Of a stretch of 64,000 bases of DNA, positions 44,506 through 54,383 are shown piece after piece. Source of the stretch: Nevskia ramosa DSM 11499 (GTDB lineage Bacteria > Pseudomonadota > Gammaproteobacteria > Nevskiales > Nevskiaceae); assembly GCF_000420645.1 (NCBI RefSeq), contig NZ_ATVI01000005.1, forward strand, positions 124,001 through 188,000. The letters are read 5' to 3'. The first letter of the stretch is position 1. Each line of letters opens with the position of its first letter. The position numbers and the translations under genes are program-made. The notes below the pieces were generated by a model that was given only the letters and a program-made list of their open reading frames with translations, was not told where the DNA came from and ran no database searches.

Positions 44506-45015
44506 TCATCGTCCGGAACGCTTGGTCGCGAACGCAGCCGGAAGCTGCCACCCGCTGCCCTCGATCTGGGAGATGTTGCTGACGATGCGCCAGCAGCCCC
44601 GCGACCGGACCAACTGGAAATGGTGCAGCCCCCGCGCGAGCGGGCGGCCTTCATTCGCAGGAACGGCGATCTGGAAACTACTGTAGATCGAGGCGATGTC
44701 GCCGAAAATACGCGTCTCGCGCTTGTACTCGCGTTCGATGAAGCCGGACCGGCCATAGACCTCCTGCGTCTGTGTGCGTAGCGTGGAGAGATCGGCTTTG
44801 ATCATCGGGGCGTTGCTGGCACCGGGCATCATCGTGACAAAAACGCCTTGGTCGACGAACAGCCCGCCAATCCGATCCCAATCCCAGGTTCCGCCTGCTG
44901 GCACGGACACAAGGTCGTAGACCGCGCTCACTGCGCTATCTGCCGTTTCGCCGTCACGGCAGACAGATGGCGAAGCCGTCGAGGCGGCTATCAGGGCAAC
45001 AGCCATGGCGATCAC
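44506..45015 (-). CDS. Exported NTF2/SnoaL-like protein
   Basis: 169 aa from GTG 45015, which overlaps the stop of the upstream amidohydrolase (GTGA); an in-frame ATG lies three codons later. A signal-peptide-like start (IAMAVALIAASTASPSVC) precedes a single NTF2-like domain. WDWDRIGGLFVDQGVFVTMM and a late GCWRIVSNISQIEG strand are the usual pattern of SnoaL/limonene-hydrolase-fold proteins. Such proteins are enzymes or ligand binders; no specific substrate can be read. Last gene of a three-gene minus-strand cassette. Confidence 0.7.
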   Translation of the reverse strand: MIAMAVALIAASTASPSVCRDGETADSAVSAVYDLVSVPAGGTWDWDRIGGLFVDQGVFVTMMPGASNAPMIKADLSTLRTQTQEVYGRSGFIEREYKRETRIFGDIASIYSSFQIAVPANEGRPLARGLHHFQLVRSRGCWRIVSNISQIEGSGWQLPAAFATKRSGR

Positions 45016-46442
45016 CGCTTCGCCTCCGCCTTCAGATCCGCTGGCCGATGATAACGACCGTTCTCTACGACGCCTGTGACTTGGGACAGGGCATGGATGT
45101 CGATCGACGGATCGGCATCGAGAAATAGAATGTCGGCTTCCATCCCCGATTGCAGGCGTCCTGTCCGGTCATCCAGCTTCAGAAGGTGCGCCGCGTTCGA
45201 CGTCGCCATCCGCAGCACGTCCCAAGCCGGGATGCCGGCCGCGACGTGCAATTCCGCCTCGCGTGCGACGCTGACGCCGGGGGCCACGAATGGATTGTTC
45301 ATGTCGGTTCCGATCGTCAGGGGTACGCCAGCCTCATGCAGCATCCGCACAAACCGCTGAACCTTGGGCCACACGGCCTGAGCCCGTGTGTAATCGTCCG
45401 ATTTCCAGCCGAGATCGAAGCGGAACGCAGTCTTCCAGTTCTCGACCATCGCCGGATAGGCCCATGCCACGTCCCGGTCGCGATAGGCGAGGTCGTCACC
45501 ATGGAAGGCGAGGTTGAAGGCGATGAGCGTCGCATCCACCGGGATGCGCTTCTCCGCGACCGTCCGGATCATGGTGGTGATTTCGGGGCCGTCAAGATCG
45601 GCCTGCTCGTACCATTCGAAGAAGGCATAGGGGCCGGGACGACGCTGCGCGAGGTAGGCCGCACGCCTGTCGGACGGCAGGAGGTACGGCGAGATCGGCA
45701 TGGCGTGCACCAGTGAGTCGATCCCCAGCCTCGCCGCCTCTGCCCAACTCACGTCACCCAGATGCGCGATCGTGGTGACGCCAGCGGCATTGGCGGCCTG
45801 GATGCCGGACGCCAAGTCGCTCGGTGTCAGAGCCTCGTAGAGCTTCACATAGTTGACCCCGGCGCGGGCTTGGGCCTGCACATAGCCGGCAACATCATGC
45901 GTATCGTCGACACGATCGACGAGACCACGCACGGGAAAGGCGGATCGATCGATGACTGCTCCCGCGACCTTCGCCTCCGGCCCACGTAGGCGTCCAGCTT
46001 TGACCGCATCGCGATAGGCGACAGCGCGGGCGGTATCGCCGCCCGGATCGCGGATCGTTGTCACGCCAGCTGCCAGCAGCATCAGCGCATCGTGGCGGGT
46101 GATCGCGTCGCTTCCGGCAACCATCAGGCTGACCGCACCATCATTGACCTGCGGTGTCACCGGACCAAGCGTGATGTGCGCGTGCGTGTCGAACAGTCCG
46201 GGCATTGCGAAACGCCCCGTCATTTTGGCGCGCGCAGCCCCGGCGTAGCGGCGAGGCACACGACCCTGCCCGATAGTCTCGATGCGTTCCCCGAGAACGA
46301 CTACGTAGCGGTCCGGGAGCCGATGTTTGGTCAGCGGATCGAGGATGGTGACGCCCGTATAGATCGTCTCGCCGGTAGCGAGGGCTGGTAAAGATACTGT
46401 GCCGAGCATCAGCAAGGCGGCAAAAAGCGAGCGCATGCGCAT
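45012..46442 (-). CDS. Secreted amidohydrolase-family metal-dependent hydrolase
   Basis: 476 aa. Signal peptide (about residues 1-22, LFAALLMLGTVSLPALATG). The amidohydrolase fold begins with GRFAMPGLFDTHAHI (the HxH metal site). Further motifs are a KLYEALTP region with a candidate metal-bridging Lys, a later His in TTIAHLGDVSW, and GTDMNNPFVAPG with the catalytic Asp. The C-terminal beta element GRLQSGMEADILFLDADPS is typical. Related proteins are imidazolonepropionase/prolidase-like hydrolases. Substrate unknown. It lies 3 bases after the MerR regulator gene. Confidence 0.85.
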   Translation of the reverse strand: MRMRSLFAALLMLGTVSLPALATGETIYTGVTILDPLTKHRLPDRYVVVLGERIETIGQGRVPRRYAGAARAKMTGRFAMPGLFDTHAHITLGPVTPQVNDGAVSLMVAGSDAITRHDALMLLAAGVTTIRDPGGDTARAVAYRDAVKAGRLRGPEAKVAGAVIDRSAFPVRGLVDRVDDTHDVAGYVQAQARAGVNYVKLYEALTPSDLASGIQAANAAGVTTIAHLGDVSWAEAARLGIDSLVHAMPISPYLLPSDRRAAYLAQRRPGPYAFFEWYEQADLDGPEITTMIRTVAEKRIPVDATLIAFNLAFHGDDLAYRDRDVAWAYPAMVENWKTAFRFDLGWKSDDYTRAQAVWPKVQRFVRMLHEAGVPLTIGTDMNNPFVAPGVSVAREAELHVAAGIPAWDVLRMATSNAAHLLKLDDRTGRLQSGMEADILFLDADPSIDIHALSQVTGVVENGRYHRPADLKAEAKR

Positions 46443-46445
46443 AGT

Positions 46446-47237
46446 TCAACCTTTCTCAGGCGATTTGATCCGCAGATTGATGGCGGAGCGGAGGAATACC
46501 AGCGTTTCGGCCAAGGCGGGATCGGCGGTTATGCGGATCACGACGCGGCGAAGTGCGGCGGCTTCCGCGGTGTCGGCACCTGGGATGTCGAGCGCAGCGG
46601 CAAGCACCAGCCAACGATCCGCCAGCGCACGAGCCCTGTCGGAGCCGGGATCGCCATCCGCGGCGGCAATGGCTGCCTCGCCGAGCAACTCGCCGATCTC
46701 CGCTTCCGTAACCCCGTCGGCGACAGACTGGTTCACGATGGCGCGCACGGCCGCCTGCTCGCTTTCATCGCAGGCCGCTGCCTCGATCGCCGTACGTAGG
46801 GTCTTCAAGTCGCTCGCCGGCAGAGGGGCGAGATCACGCGCCAGTTCGAGCAGCAACTGCGCTGACACTTCGCCGCTGGTCGCAAACTGATCGCGTGCCT
46901 GCTGAACCCGTTTCAGCTGATTGCGGGCGGTGCGGATGATCGACGCCAAGTGTCTGGCCTGAAGATCCATGATCTGGCCGATGGCGAGACCGTCGCGGTC
47001 GAGCATCTCGCCAATCTGTTTCAGCGACAGGCCGAGGGTCTTCAGCGCCAGAATCTGATGCAGGCGCGCGACGTGTGCCGGCCCGTAAAACCGCCAGCCA
47101 CCTTCGCGACGATCGGGCGTGAGCAGTCCCGCCTTTTCATAAACGCGAAGCGCCTTGATGGAGGTCTTTGCTTCGCGCGCAAGTTCGCCAGGACCTAGCC
47201 AGCGATGATCAGCAGGAGGAGTGATGGGACTCGACAT
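46446..47237 (-). CDS. MerR-family transcriptional regulator
   Basis: 263 aa. N-terminal winged HTH (GELAREAKTSIKALRVYEKAG, then GWRFYGPAHVARLHQILALK), a dimerisation helix to about residue 130 and a larger ligand-type C-terminal region (about 135-255, Ala/Asp/Glu-rich helices). It lacks the Cys pattern of metal-sensing MerR proteins, so an organic effector is more likely. Upstream at 47252-47270 is a perfect dyad of the kind MerR proteins bind; the gene probably controls itself and the two genes behind it. Confidence 0.88.
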   Translation of the reverse strand: MSSPITPPADHRWLGPGELAREAKTSIKALRVYEKAGLLTPDRREGGWRFYGPAHVARLHQILALKTLGLSLKQIGEMLDRDGLAIGQIMDLQARHLASIIRTARNQLKRVQQARDQFATSGEVSAQLLLELARDLAPLPASDLKTLRTAIEAAACDESEQAAVRAIVNQSVADGVTEAEIGELLGEAAIAAADGDPGSDRARALADRWLVLAAALDIPGADTAEAAALRRVVIRITADPALAETLVFLRSAINLRIKSPEKG

Positions 47238-47251
47238 GAGTGAAGGATGGG

Positions 47252-47270
47252 ACCGGACCCAGGGTCCGGT
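47252..47270 (-). promoter_or_regulatory. Perfect dyad, candidate MerR operator
   Basis: ACCGGACCC, A, GGGTCCGGT is a nine-base perfect inverted repeat. On the minus strand TTGTAC (47274-47269) is a possible -35, followed by a 19-base spacer and a weak -10 (CATCCT, 47249-47244). The long spacer is typical of MerR-controlled promoters. The -10 is so close to the ATG at 47237 that the message would be nearly leaderless. Confidence 0.5.
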
Positions 47271-47335
47271 ACAAGCCCCGACACAGAAAGGCTCTGGCCG
47301 GCAAGCTTAACGCAGGTTTTCGATCCCTCTCCCAA

Positions 47336-47358
47336 CCCTCTCCCGCAAGGTGAGAGGG
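47336..47358 (+). terminator. REP-like hairpin with T-run
   Basis: CCCTCTC (47336-47342) pairs with GAGAGGG (47352-47358), followed by CTTTTG. It may end transcripts arriving from the left. It belongs to the CCCTCTCC/GGAGAGGG repeat type also present at 40200 and, degenerate, at 44408. With 44408 it flanks the MerR cassette. Confidence 0.5.
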
Positions 47359-47457
47359 CTTTTGTGCTGCGCTATTGGATAGACCGAGCGGCCGATACAA
47401 GCTTGTTCTGCACTGATTTCAGTTTCCCCATTGCGTCAAGGATTTGTCTTCGTGCTC

Positions 47458-47472
47458 TGGAACAGGGCTTGC
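47458..47472 (+). promoter_or_regulatory. Candidate RpoN promoter of second chemotaxis operon
   Basis: TGGAAC, five bases, TTGC (47458-47472): one mismatch to TGGCAC-N5-TTGC. It is 131 bases ahead of cheA at 47604. Confidence 0.5.
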
Positions 47473-47603
47473 CTGCTTGCCTGCAGAACATGCTTTGCGA
47501 CGGCGCCCGAGGCGCTTTCGCCAGCGCCACCTGCTGCCGGCAGCGAACGAGACAGGCCCATGACCCAGAACCCTTCGTCCTTCCGTGACAGCGAGTCGAG
47601 GTC

Positions 47604-49634
47604 ATGCCCGTGAGCATTGATCTCGAACGCTTCCACAAGAGTTTCTTCGAGGAAAGCTTCGAAGGGCTCGATGTGATGGAGCAGGCGCTGCTGGCGCTGA
47701 ACATCTCCGCCGCCGATGCGGAAACGATCAACACCATCTTCAGGGCTGCCCACTCGATCAAGGGCGGTGCCGCGACCTTCGGCTTCGCCAGCGTCGCCGA
47801 CTACACGCATGGCGTGGAAACCCTGCTCGACCAGATGCGCAGCGGCAAGCGCCAGGTCACCAAGGCCGATGTCGATCTGCTGCTGAGAGTCGTCGACGTG
47901 CTGCGCGGCCTGCTCGGCGCGGCGCGTGACGGCACCGCGTTCGACGCGGCCGCAGTCTCTTCGACGCAAGCCGAAATCGCGCTGGCGCTGGCGGGAGAAG
48001 CGCCGGCCGTGGTCGCCGCCATCAAGCCGGTAATCGTCGCCGCGCCGAGCGGCTGGCTGATCCGCTTCGAACCGAAGACCGATCTGTTTCGCAGCGGCAA
48101 CGATCCGCTGCGGATCATCCGCGGGCTCGATGCGCTGGGGCCGATGGAGGTCGAAGTCGATACCGCCGGCCTGCCTTCGTTCGCGGATGCCGACGCCGAA
48201 TCCTGCTATCTCGCCTGGACCTTGCGCCTGCATGGCGATGCCACGCGTGGTGAAGTGGAGGAACTGTTTTCCTGGGTCGAGGACGAATGCCGGCTGCTCA
48301 TCGAGCCACTGGCTGCTGCCGTCAACATCGATGCTCCGGCCCTTGCAGAAGCGGTGGTCGGCATCGAGCCGGGCAAGCCAGCACTGGCGCTGGTCAAGTC
48401 GGCCGAGCCGGCAAGCCCGCCGAATGCTGGAGCACCGCGACAGGGTGATGCCGGTTCGATCAGAGTCGGCACCGAGAAGATCGATGCGCTGATCAACCTG
48501 GTCGGCGAGCTGGTGATCACCCAGGCGATGCTGACCCAGCGCGCCGCCGATCTCGACCCGGTGCAGTACGAAAAGCTGCTCAACGGCTTGTCCCAGCTCG
48601 ATCGCAACACGCGGCTGCTGCAGGAAGCGGTGATGGCAACGCGGATGCTGCCGATGGAAGCAGTGTTCAGCCGCTTCCCGAGAGTGGTGCGCGATCTCGC
48701 CACCAAGCTCAACAAGCAGGTGCGTCTGGTCACCGTTGGCGAGCAGACCGAACTCGATAAATCGGTGATCGAGAAGATTACCGATCCGCTCAATCATCTG
48801 GTCCGCAACAGTCTCGATCATGGTCTGGAAACAGCGGCCGATCGCATCGCCAAGGGCAAGGACGTCACCGGCACCATTCGCCTCAGCGCGTCGCACCAGG
48901 GCGGCAACATCGTCATCGAAGTGTCCGACGATGGCCGTGGTCTGGATCGCGCCCGCATCCTCGCCAAGGCGCAGGAGAAGGGCATTGCCTGCAGCGAGAC
49001 GATGGCCGATGCCGAGGTCTGGCAGCTGATCTTCGCGCCGGGTTTCTCGACCGCCGAGCAGGTCACCGATGTCTCCGGCCGCGGCGTCGGCATGGACGTG
49101 GTCAAGCGCAACATCCAGGCGCTCGGCGGATCGGTGGATCTGTCATCGCCGGCTGGCAGCGGCACGCGGGTGATCATCCGTCTGCCGCTGACCCTGGCCA
49201 TTCTCGATGGCATGTCGGTCGCCGTTGGCGACGACGTCTACATCCTGCCGCTGGGCTCGGTGATCGAATCGCTGCAGCCGCTGCCGGAGCAGGTCAAGCG
49301 CATGGCCGGGCAGGGCACTGTGGTCCGCGTGCGCAACGAATATCTGCCGCTGATGGATCTGCGCGAGTGGTTCGGCCTGCCGGGCCAGCGCCGCCTGCCT
49401 TCGGAGGCGATCGTGGTCATCGTCGAATCCGAAGGCCGGAAGCTGGCGATGCAGATCGATGAACTGGTCGGCCAGCAGCAGGTGGTGATCAAGAGTCTGG
49501 AAGCGAATTACCGCCGGGTTCGCGGCGTCTCCGGCGCGACGATTCTCGGCGATGGCCGGGTGTCTCTGATCATCGACGTCGGCGCCATCGTGCGGCTGTC
49601 CAGCCAGTCCAGTCAGGTGGCGGCTGCGGCCTGA
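47604..49634 (+). CDS. cheA: Chemotaxis histidine kinase CheA (system 2)
   Basis: 676 aa. HPt with His50 ([14 protein letters not shown]). A P2-like region (about 150-235) follows, starting [20 protein letters not shown], as in the CheA type found with CheD/CheB operons. P3, then the P4 ATPase ([34 protein letters not shown]) and a CheW-like P5 (to [10 protein letters not shown]). It differs clearly from the CheA at 39485, including the linker, so the two are separate systems. It heads cheA-cheW-receptor-cheR-cheD-cheB-receptor. Confidence 0.96.
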   Translation: MPVSIDLERFHKSFFEESFEGLDVMEQALLALNISAADAETINTIFRAAHSIKGGAATFGFASVADYTHGVETLLDQMRSGKRQVTKADVDLLLRVVDVLRGLLGAARDGTAFDAAAVSSTQAEIALALAGEAPAVVAAIKPVIVAAPSGWLIRFEPKTDLFRSGNDPLRIIRGLDALGPMEVEVDTAGLPSFADADAESCYLAWTLRLHGDATRGEVEELFSWVEDECRLLIEPLAAAVNIDAPALAEAVVGIEPGKPALALVKSAEPASPPNAGAPRQGDAGSIRVGTEKIDALINLVGELVITQAMLTQRAADLDPVQYEKLLNGLSQLDRNTRLLQEAVMATRMLPMEAVFSRFPRVVRDLATKLNKQVRLVTVGEQTELDKSVIEKITDPLNHLVRNSLDHGLETAADRIAKGKDVTGTIRLSASHQGGNIVIEVSDDGRGLDRARILAKAQEKGIACSETMADAEVWQLIFAPGFSTAEQVTDVSGRGVGMDVVKRNIQALGGSVDLSSPAGSGTRVIIRLPLTLAILDGMSVAVGDDVYILPLGSVIESLQPLPEQVKRMAGQGTVVRVRNEYLPLMDLREWFGLPGQRRLPSEAIVVIVESEGRKLAMQIDELVGQQQVVIKSLEANYRRVRGVSGATILGDGRVSLIIDVGAIVRLSSQSSQVAAAA

Positions 49635-49689
49635 AGAACTTGCGACGCCAGCCTTGGCACTCCACCCACAGCATCCCGAGAGTCATCCC

Positions 49690-50217
49690 ATGAACACTGC
49701 AGCAGGCGACTACGCCACGATCAACGCACAGGCCGATGGCAACGGTCAGCCCAATGAGTTTCTGACCTTCACGCTGGGCGACGAGGAATACGGCGTCGAC
49801 ATCCTCAAGGTTCAGGAGATTCGCGGCTACGACACCGTGACCCGCATTCCCGATGCGCCGGATTTCATCAAGGGCGTGATCAATCTGCGCGGCACCATCG
49901 TTCCGGTGATCGACATGCGGATCAAGTTCCGGCTCGGCAAGGTCGAGTACAACTCGTTCACGGTGATGATCATCCTGAACGTCGCGCGCAGAGTCGTCGG
50001 CATGGTCGTCGACGGTGTTTCCGACGTCATGCAATTGACTCCCGAACAGATACGACCGGCGCCGGAATTCGGCAGCGCGGTGAACGCCCGCTTCATCACC
50101 GGCCTCGGCGCCTTCGATCAGCGAATGCTGATCCTGATCGACATCGAAAAGCTGCTGTCCGGCGCCGACATGGCGCTGATGGCCGGCCCCGAAGCGCAGT
50201 CGCAAGCACTCCAGTAA
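49690..50217 (+). CDS. cheW: Coupling protein CheW (system 2)
   Basis: 175 aa. Classical Che[21 protein letters not shown], then [19 protein letters not shown] and [19 protein letters not shown] use the ATG at 49690; the frame is open from a TTG at 49654 but no homologous sequence precedes the ATG. It links the two receptors of this operon to CheA at 47604. Confidence 0.96.
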   Translation: MNTAAGDYATINAQADGNGQPNEFLTFTLGDEEYGVDILKVQEIRGYDTVTRIPDAPDFIKGVINLRGTIVPVIDMRIKFRLGKVEYNSFTVMIILNVARRVVGMVVDGVSDVMQLTPEQIRPAPEFGSAVNARFITGLGAFDQRMLILIDIEKLLSGADMALMAGPEAQSQALQ

Positions 50218-50326
50218 CACCCCGAACCAGCATCCCAATAAGCCTGTTTCCCGGCACCACGCGCGGGAACCGGAATTGCAGAAACCCGACGACACCTGTC
50301 CCTGTCTCTCATTCAGGACCCGACTC

Positions 50327-53300
50327 ATGAAACTCCTCGACTCCCTGTTCTCCCGCTCAGCCGATCGCAAGCGGATCGCCGATTACGCCAGCCGCATCGA
50401 GGCGATCGACAAGGTGCAGGCGGTCATCGAGTTCACGCTCGACGGCCAGGTGCTGACCGCGAACCAGAATTTCCTGGCGCTGACCGGCTACCGACTCGAC
50501 GAGATCGTCGGCCAGCATCATTCGCTGTTCGTGACGCCGGAAGAGCGCGCCAGCATCGACTACCGGCTGTTCTGGGAAAAGCTCGGCAAGGGCAATTTCG
50601 ATTCCGGCCAGTACCGGCGCATCGCCAAGGGCGGCCGCGAGGTCTGGATCCAGGCTACCTACAACCCGGTCCACGGCCCGGACGGCCAGCTGGTCAAGGT
50701 GGTCAAGTTCGCCACCGACATCACCGAGTCGAAGATCAGGGCGGCCGATTACGAAGGCCAGCTGAACGCCATCGGCAAGGCTCAGGCGGTGATCGAATTC
50801 ACCCTGGGCGGCAAGGTCATCCAGGCCAATGACAACTTCCTGAAAACGGTCGGCTACACGATCGAGGAAGTGCGCGGCCAGCACCATTCGATGTTCGTGA
50901 CGGCGGAGCAGAAGAGCTCGATCGACTACCGCCTGTTCTGGGAAAAGCTCGGCCGTGGCGAGTACGACGCCGGCCAGTATCGCCGTGTCGGCAAGGGTGG
51001 CCGCGAGCTGTGGCTGCAGGCTTCCTACAACCCGATCTACGGCCCGGACGGCAAGGCCTTCAAGGTGGTCAAGTACGCCACCGACATCAGCGAAGCCAAG
51101 CTGAAAGCCGCGGACTACGAAGGCCAGTTGTCGGCCATCGGCAAGTCACAGGCAGTGATCGAATTCTCGACCAGCGGCAAGATCATCCACGCCAACGACA
51201 ACTTCCTGAAGGCGGTCGGCTACACGCTCGATGAAGTGCGCGGCCAGCACCACAGCCTGTTCGTCACCGCCGCCGAAAAGGACAGCGAGACCTATCGCAG
51301 CTTCTGGGACAAGCTCGGCCGTGGCGAGTACGACGCCGGCCAGTACCGGCGGATCGGCAAGAACGGCAGGGAAGTCTGGATCCAGGCCAGCTACAACCCG
51401 ATCCTCGATCCTTCGGGCAAGCCGTACAAGATCGTCAAGTACGCCACCGACATCACTGAAGCCAAGATGCAGGCGGCCGATTTCCATGGCCAGATCGCGG
51501 CGATCGGCAAGGCCCAGGCGGTGATCGAATTCACGCTGGACGGCCGCATCCTCAACGCCAACGACAACTTCCTGGCGGCCACAGGCTACCGGCTGGACGA
51601 GATCAAGGGCCAGCACCATTCGATGTTCGTCGATACCTCCGAGCGCAACGGTGCGGAGTACGCGGCGTTCTGGGTCAAGCTCGGCCGTGGCGAGTACGAC
51701 GCGGGCCAGTACCGGCGGGTCGGCAAGGGCGGCCGCGAACTGTGGCTGGAAGCCAGCTACAACCCGATCCTCGATCCGGCCGGCCGGCCGTTCAAGGTGG
51801 TCAAGTACGCCACCGACATCACCGATGCCAAATTGCGCGCCGCCGATTACGCCGGCCAGCTGAACGCCATCGGCAAGGCCCAGGCGGTGATCGAATTCAC
51901 CCTGGACGGCAAGATCGTCCAGGCCAACGACAACTTCCTCGACGCACTCGGCTATCGCGCCGATGAAGTGGTGGGCAAGCATCATTCGATGTTCGTCGAA
52001 CCGCTGACCCGCGGCAGCGCGGAGTACGCGAACTTCTGGGCCAAGCTCGGCCGCGGCGAGTATGACTCGGGCCAGTACAAGCGCATCGGCAAGGATGGCC
52101 GTGAAGTCTGGATCCAGGCCAGCTACAACCCGATCCTCGATCCGTCCGGTCGGCCGTTCAAGGTGGTCAAGTACGCCACCAACATCACCGCCGCGAAGAT
52201 GCAGGCGGCCGATTACGAAGGCCAGCTGAACGCGATCAGCAAGGCTCAGGCGGTGATCGAATTCACCCTCGATGGCAAGGTGGTGCACGCCAACGAAAAC
52301 TTCTGCAACGCGCTCGGCTATCGGCTGGACGAGATCAAGGGTCAGCATCATTCGCTGTTCGTCGATGCCGCTTCCCGCAACAGCCCGGAATACACGCAGT
52401 TCTGGACCAAGCTGGGCCGCGGCGAATTCGATGGCGGCATCTACAAGCGCATCGCCAAGGGCGGCCGCGAAGTGTGGATCCAGGCCACCTACAACCCGAT
52501 CATCGGGCCGGACGGCAAGCCGCTGAAGGTGGTCAAGTACGCCACCGACATCACCGAAGCCAAGCTCAAGGCCGCGGTCTACGAAAGCCAGCTCGACGCC
52601 ATCTCCAAGACCCAGGCGGTGATCAAGTTCACGCTCGACGGCAAGGTCCTCGACGCCAATCAGAACTTCCTCAACGCCACCGGTTATGCGCTCGACGAGA
52701 TCGTCGGCAAGCATCACGGCATGTTCGTCGACCCGGCGCTGCGCGGCTCCTCCGAGTACAAGCAGTTCTGGGAAAAGCTCGGCCGCGGCGAAGCCGAAAC
52801 CGGCCAATACCGCCGCTACGGCCGGGATGGCCGCGAGATCTGGCTGAACGCGTCGTACAACCCGATCGTCGATGCCGCCGGCCGTCCGACCCAGGTCATC
52901 AAGTACGCCACCGACATCACCGCGCAGAAGGTCAAGGACACCGATGCCGCCGGCCAGATGGCCGCCGTCTACCGCGCCCGCTGCGCGATCCAGCTGACCC
53001 TCGACGGCACCATCACCCTCGCCAACGACAACTTCTGCCGCGCCACCGGCTACACCGCCGAAGACCTGATCGGCCGTCATCACGACATGCTGCTGGAGCA
53101 GACGCCGCAGGCGCTCGCCGAAGGCCGCGAGCTGGTGGCCCGGATCAATCGCGGCGACAGCCCGAACGGCCAGTTCAAGCGCATCGGCAAGGACGGCAAG
53201 GTGGTCTGGTTCCAGGCCAACTACAACTCGATCCTCGATCTCGCCGGCAAGCCCTGCAAGGCGGCGATCTTCGCCACCGATGTCACCGATCAGGTCAATG

Positions 53301-54373
53301 CCCAGCTGGCGCTGAACCGCGCAGTGGAGCAGACGCAGGCGGTGGCGATCGCCGCGAAGGAAGGCGATCTCACCCAGCGCGTGCCGCTGGACGACAAGTC
53401 CGGCCAGATCCGCGAACTGTGCGGCGGCGTCAACGCGCTGGTCGAGAACATGGCCAGCGTCGTCACCCGGATCAAGGATTCCACCGAAGCGATCAACACT
53501 GCGGCACGGGAGATCGCCAGCGGTAACAGTGACCTCTCGGCGCGCACCGAGCAGCAGGCCGCTTCTCTCGAAGAGACCGCCAGCTCGATGGAAGAGCTGA
53601 CCTCGACGGTCAAGCAGAACGCCGAGAACGCCCGCCAGGCCAATCAGCTGGCGCTGGGTGCATCGGATGTCGCGCTCAGAGGCGGCAAGGTGGTCGGCGA
53701 AGTGGTCGGCACGATGAGCGATATCCAGGCGTCGTCGAAGAAGATCGTCGACATCATCAGCGTCATCGATGGCATCGCTTTCCAGACCAACATCCTGGCA
53801 CTTAACGCCGCGGTGGAAGCAGCACGCGCCGGTGAACAGGGCCGAGGCTTCGCGGTGGTGGCTGCCGAAGTGCGTAGCCTGGCCCAGCGTTCGGCCGGTG
53901 CCGCGAAGGAGATCAAGAGCCTGATCGGCGATTCGGTCGAGAAGGTCGGCAACGGCACGCGCCTGGTCGAGAACGCCGGCAAGACGATGGAAGAGATCGT
54001 CACCAGCGTTAAGCGGGTCACCGACATCATGGCCGAGATTTCCGCGGCTTCGCAGGAGCAGAGCCAGGGCATCGAGCAGGTCAACCAGACCATCACCCAG
54101 ATGGACGAAGTGACCCAGCAGAACGCCGCGCTGGTCGAGGAAGCCTCGGCCGCCGCCCGTTCGCTGGAAGCGCAGGCCAATGGCTTGAGCGAAGCGGTGG
54201 CGGGCTTCCGGGTCAACGAGCGCGATGCGGAAGTATCGCCACGCGCATCGGCCCCGATGACCACCACCGTGCCGCTGCGGGCCGCTGCGCGACCGAAGCC
54301 GGCGCCGCGTCGTACGGCTGCTGCTGCGGCACCGGCACGAGCCGCCGGTGGCGAACAGTGGACCGAGTTCTGA
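50327..54373 (+). CDS. Soluble chemoreceptor with eight tandem PAS domains
   Basis: 1,348 aa from ATG 50327. No membrane segment is visible, so it is cytoplasmic. Eight consecutive PAS units, each exactly 122 aa with no insertion or deletion, run from about residue 17 to 992. Each has [13 protein letters not shown]..[17 protein letters not shown], [20 protein letters not shown] and [13 protein letters not shown]...[10 protein letters not shown]. Unit 8 is the most diverged. A short linker ([20 protein letters not shown]) leads to the MCP signalling domain with hairpin tip [20 protein letters not shown]. The C-terminus QWTEF is a CheR/CheB docking pentapeptide. The related two-PAS receptors (Aer/AerC type) sense redox or oxygen; a ligand for this one cannot be read, since cofactor residues vary. 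Confidence 0.93.
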   Translation: MKLLDSLFSRSADRKRIADYASRIEAIDKVQAVIEFTLDGQVLTANQNFLALTGYRLDEIVGQHHSLFVTPEERASIDYRLFWEKLGKGNFDSGQYRRIAKGGREVWIQATYNPVHGPDGQLVKVVKFATDITESKIRAADYEGQLNAIGKAQAVIEFTLGGKVIQANDNFLKTVGYTIEEVRGQHHSMFVTAEQKSSIDYRLFWEKLGRGEYDAGQYRRVGKGGRELWLQASYNPIYGPDGKAFKVVKYATDISEAKLKAADYEGQLSAIGKSQAVIEFSTSGKIIHANDNFLKAVGYTLDEVRGQHHSLFVTAAEKDSETYRSFWDKLGRGEYDAGQYRRIGKNGREVWIQASYNPILDPSGKPYKIVKYATDITEAKMQAADFHGQIAAIGKAQAVIEFTLDGRILNANDNFLAATGYRLDEIKGQHHSMFVDTSERNGAEYAAFWVKLGRGEYDAGQYRRVGKGGRELWLEASYNPILDPAGRPFKVVKYATDITDAKLRAADYAGQLNAIGKAQAVIEFTLDGKIVQANDNFLDALGYRADEVVGKHHSMFVEPLTRGSAEYANFWAKLGRGEYDSGQYKRIGKDGREVWIQASYNPILDPSGRPFKVVKYATNITAAKMQAADYEGQLNAISKAQAVIEFTLDGKVVHANENFCNALGYRLDEIKGQHHSLFVDAASRNSPEYTQFWTKLGRGEFDGGIYKRIAKGGREVWIQATYNPIIGPDGKPLKVVKYATDITEAKLKAAVYESQLDAISKTQAVIKFTLDGKVLDANQNFLNATGYALDEIVGKHHGMFVDPALRGSSEYKQFWEKLGRGEAETGQYRRYGRDGREIWLNASYNPIVDAAGRPTQVIKYATDITAQKVKDTDAAGQMAAVYRARCAIQLTLDGTITLANDNFCRATGYTAEDLIGRHHDMLLEQTPQALAEGRELVARINRGDSPNGQFKRIGKDGKVVWFQANYNSILDLAGKPCKAAIFATDVTDQVNAQLALNRAVEQTQAVAIAAKEGDLTQRVPLDDKSGQIRELCGGVNALVENMASVVTRIKDSTEAINTAAREIASGNSDLSARTEQQAASLEETASSMEELTSTVKQNAENARQANQLALGASDVALRGGKVVGEVVGTMSDIQASSKKIVDIISVIDGIAFQTNILALNAAVEAARAGEQGRGFAVVAAEVRSLAQRSAGAAKEIKSLIGDSVEKVGNGTRLVENAGKTMEEIVTSVKRVTDIMAEISAASQEQSQGIEQVNQTITQMDEVTQQNAALVEEASAAARSLEAQANGLSEAVAGFRVNERDAEVSPRASAPMTTTVPLRAAARPKPAPRRTAAAAAPARAAGGEQWTEF
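50375..53302 (+). repeat. Tandem array of eight 366-bp PAS units
   Basis: Units begin at 50375, 50741, 51107, 51473, 51839, 52205, 52571 and 52937, an exact 366-base period. They are similar at the DNA level (for example GCGGCCGATTACGAAGGCCA at 50741 and again at 52205), which points to repeated in-frame duplication by recombination. Confidence 0.95.
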
Positions 54374-54383
54374 GACGCCTGCG

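Larger units (their letters stand above)
47238..47603. other. Control region between merR-type gene and second cheA
   Basis: 366 bases without a convincing gene. From left: the MerR-type dyad (47252-47270), a CCCTCTC hairpin followed by CTTTT (47336-47358) and a candidate RpoN promoter (47458-47472). A 131-base leader to the cheA start at 47604 follows. GCCGATAC at 47391 resembles a sigma28 -10 but has no matching -35. Confidence 0.6.

Noticed and set aside
50375-53302. Regular 366-base periodicity taken as a CRISPR or satellite array
   Set aside because: The repeats are in-frame coding DNA for PAS domains, with no spacers of the CRISPR kind.
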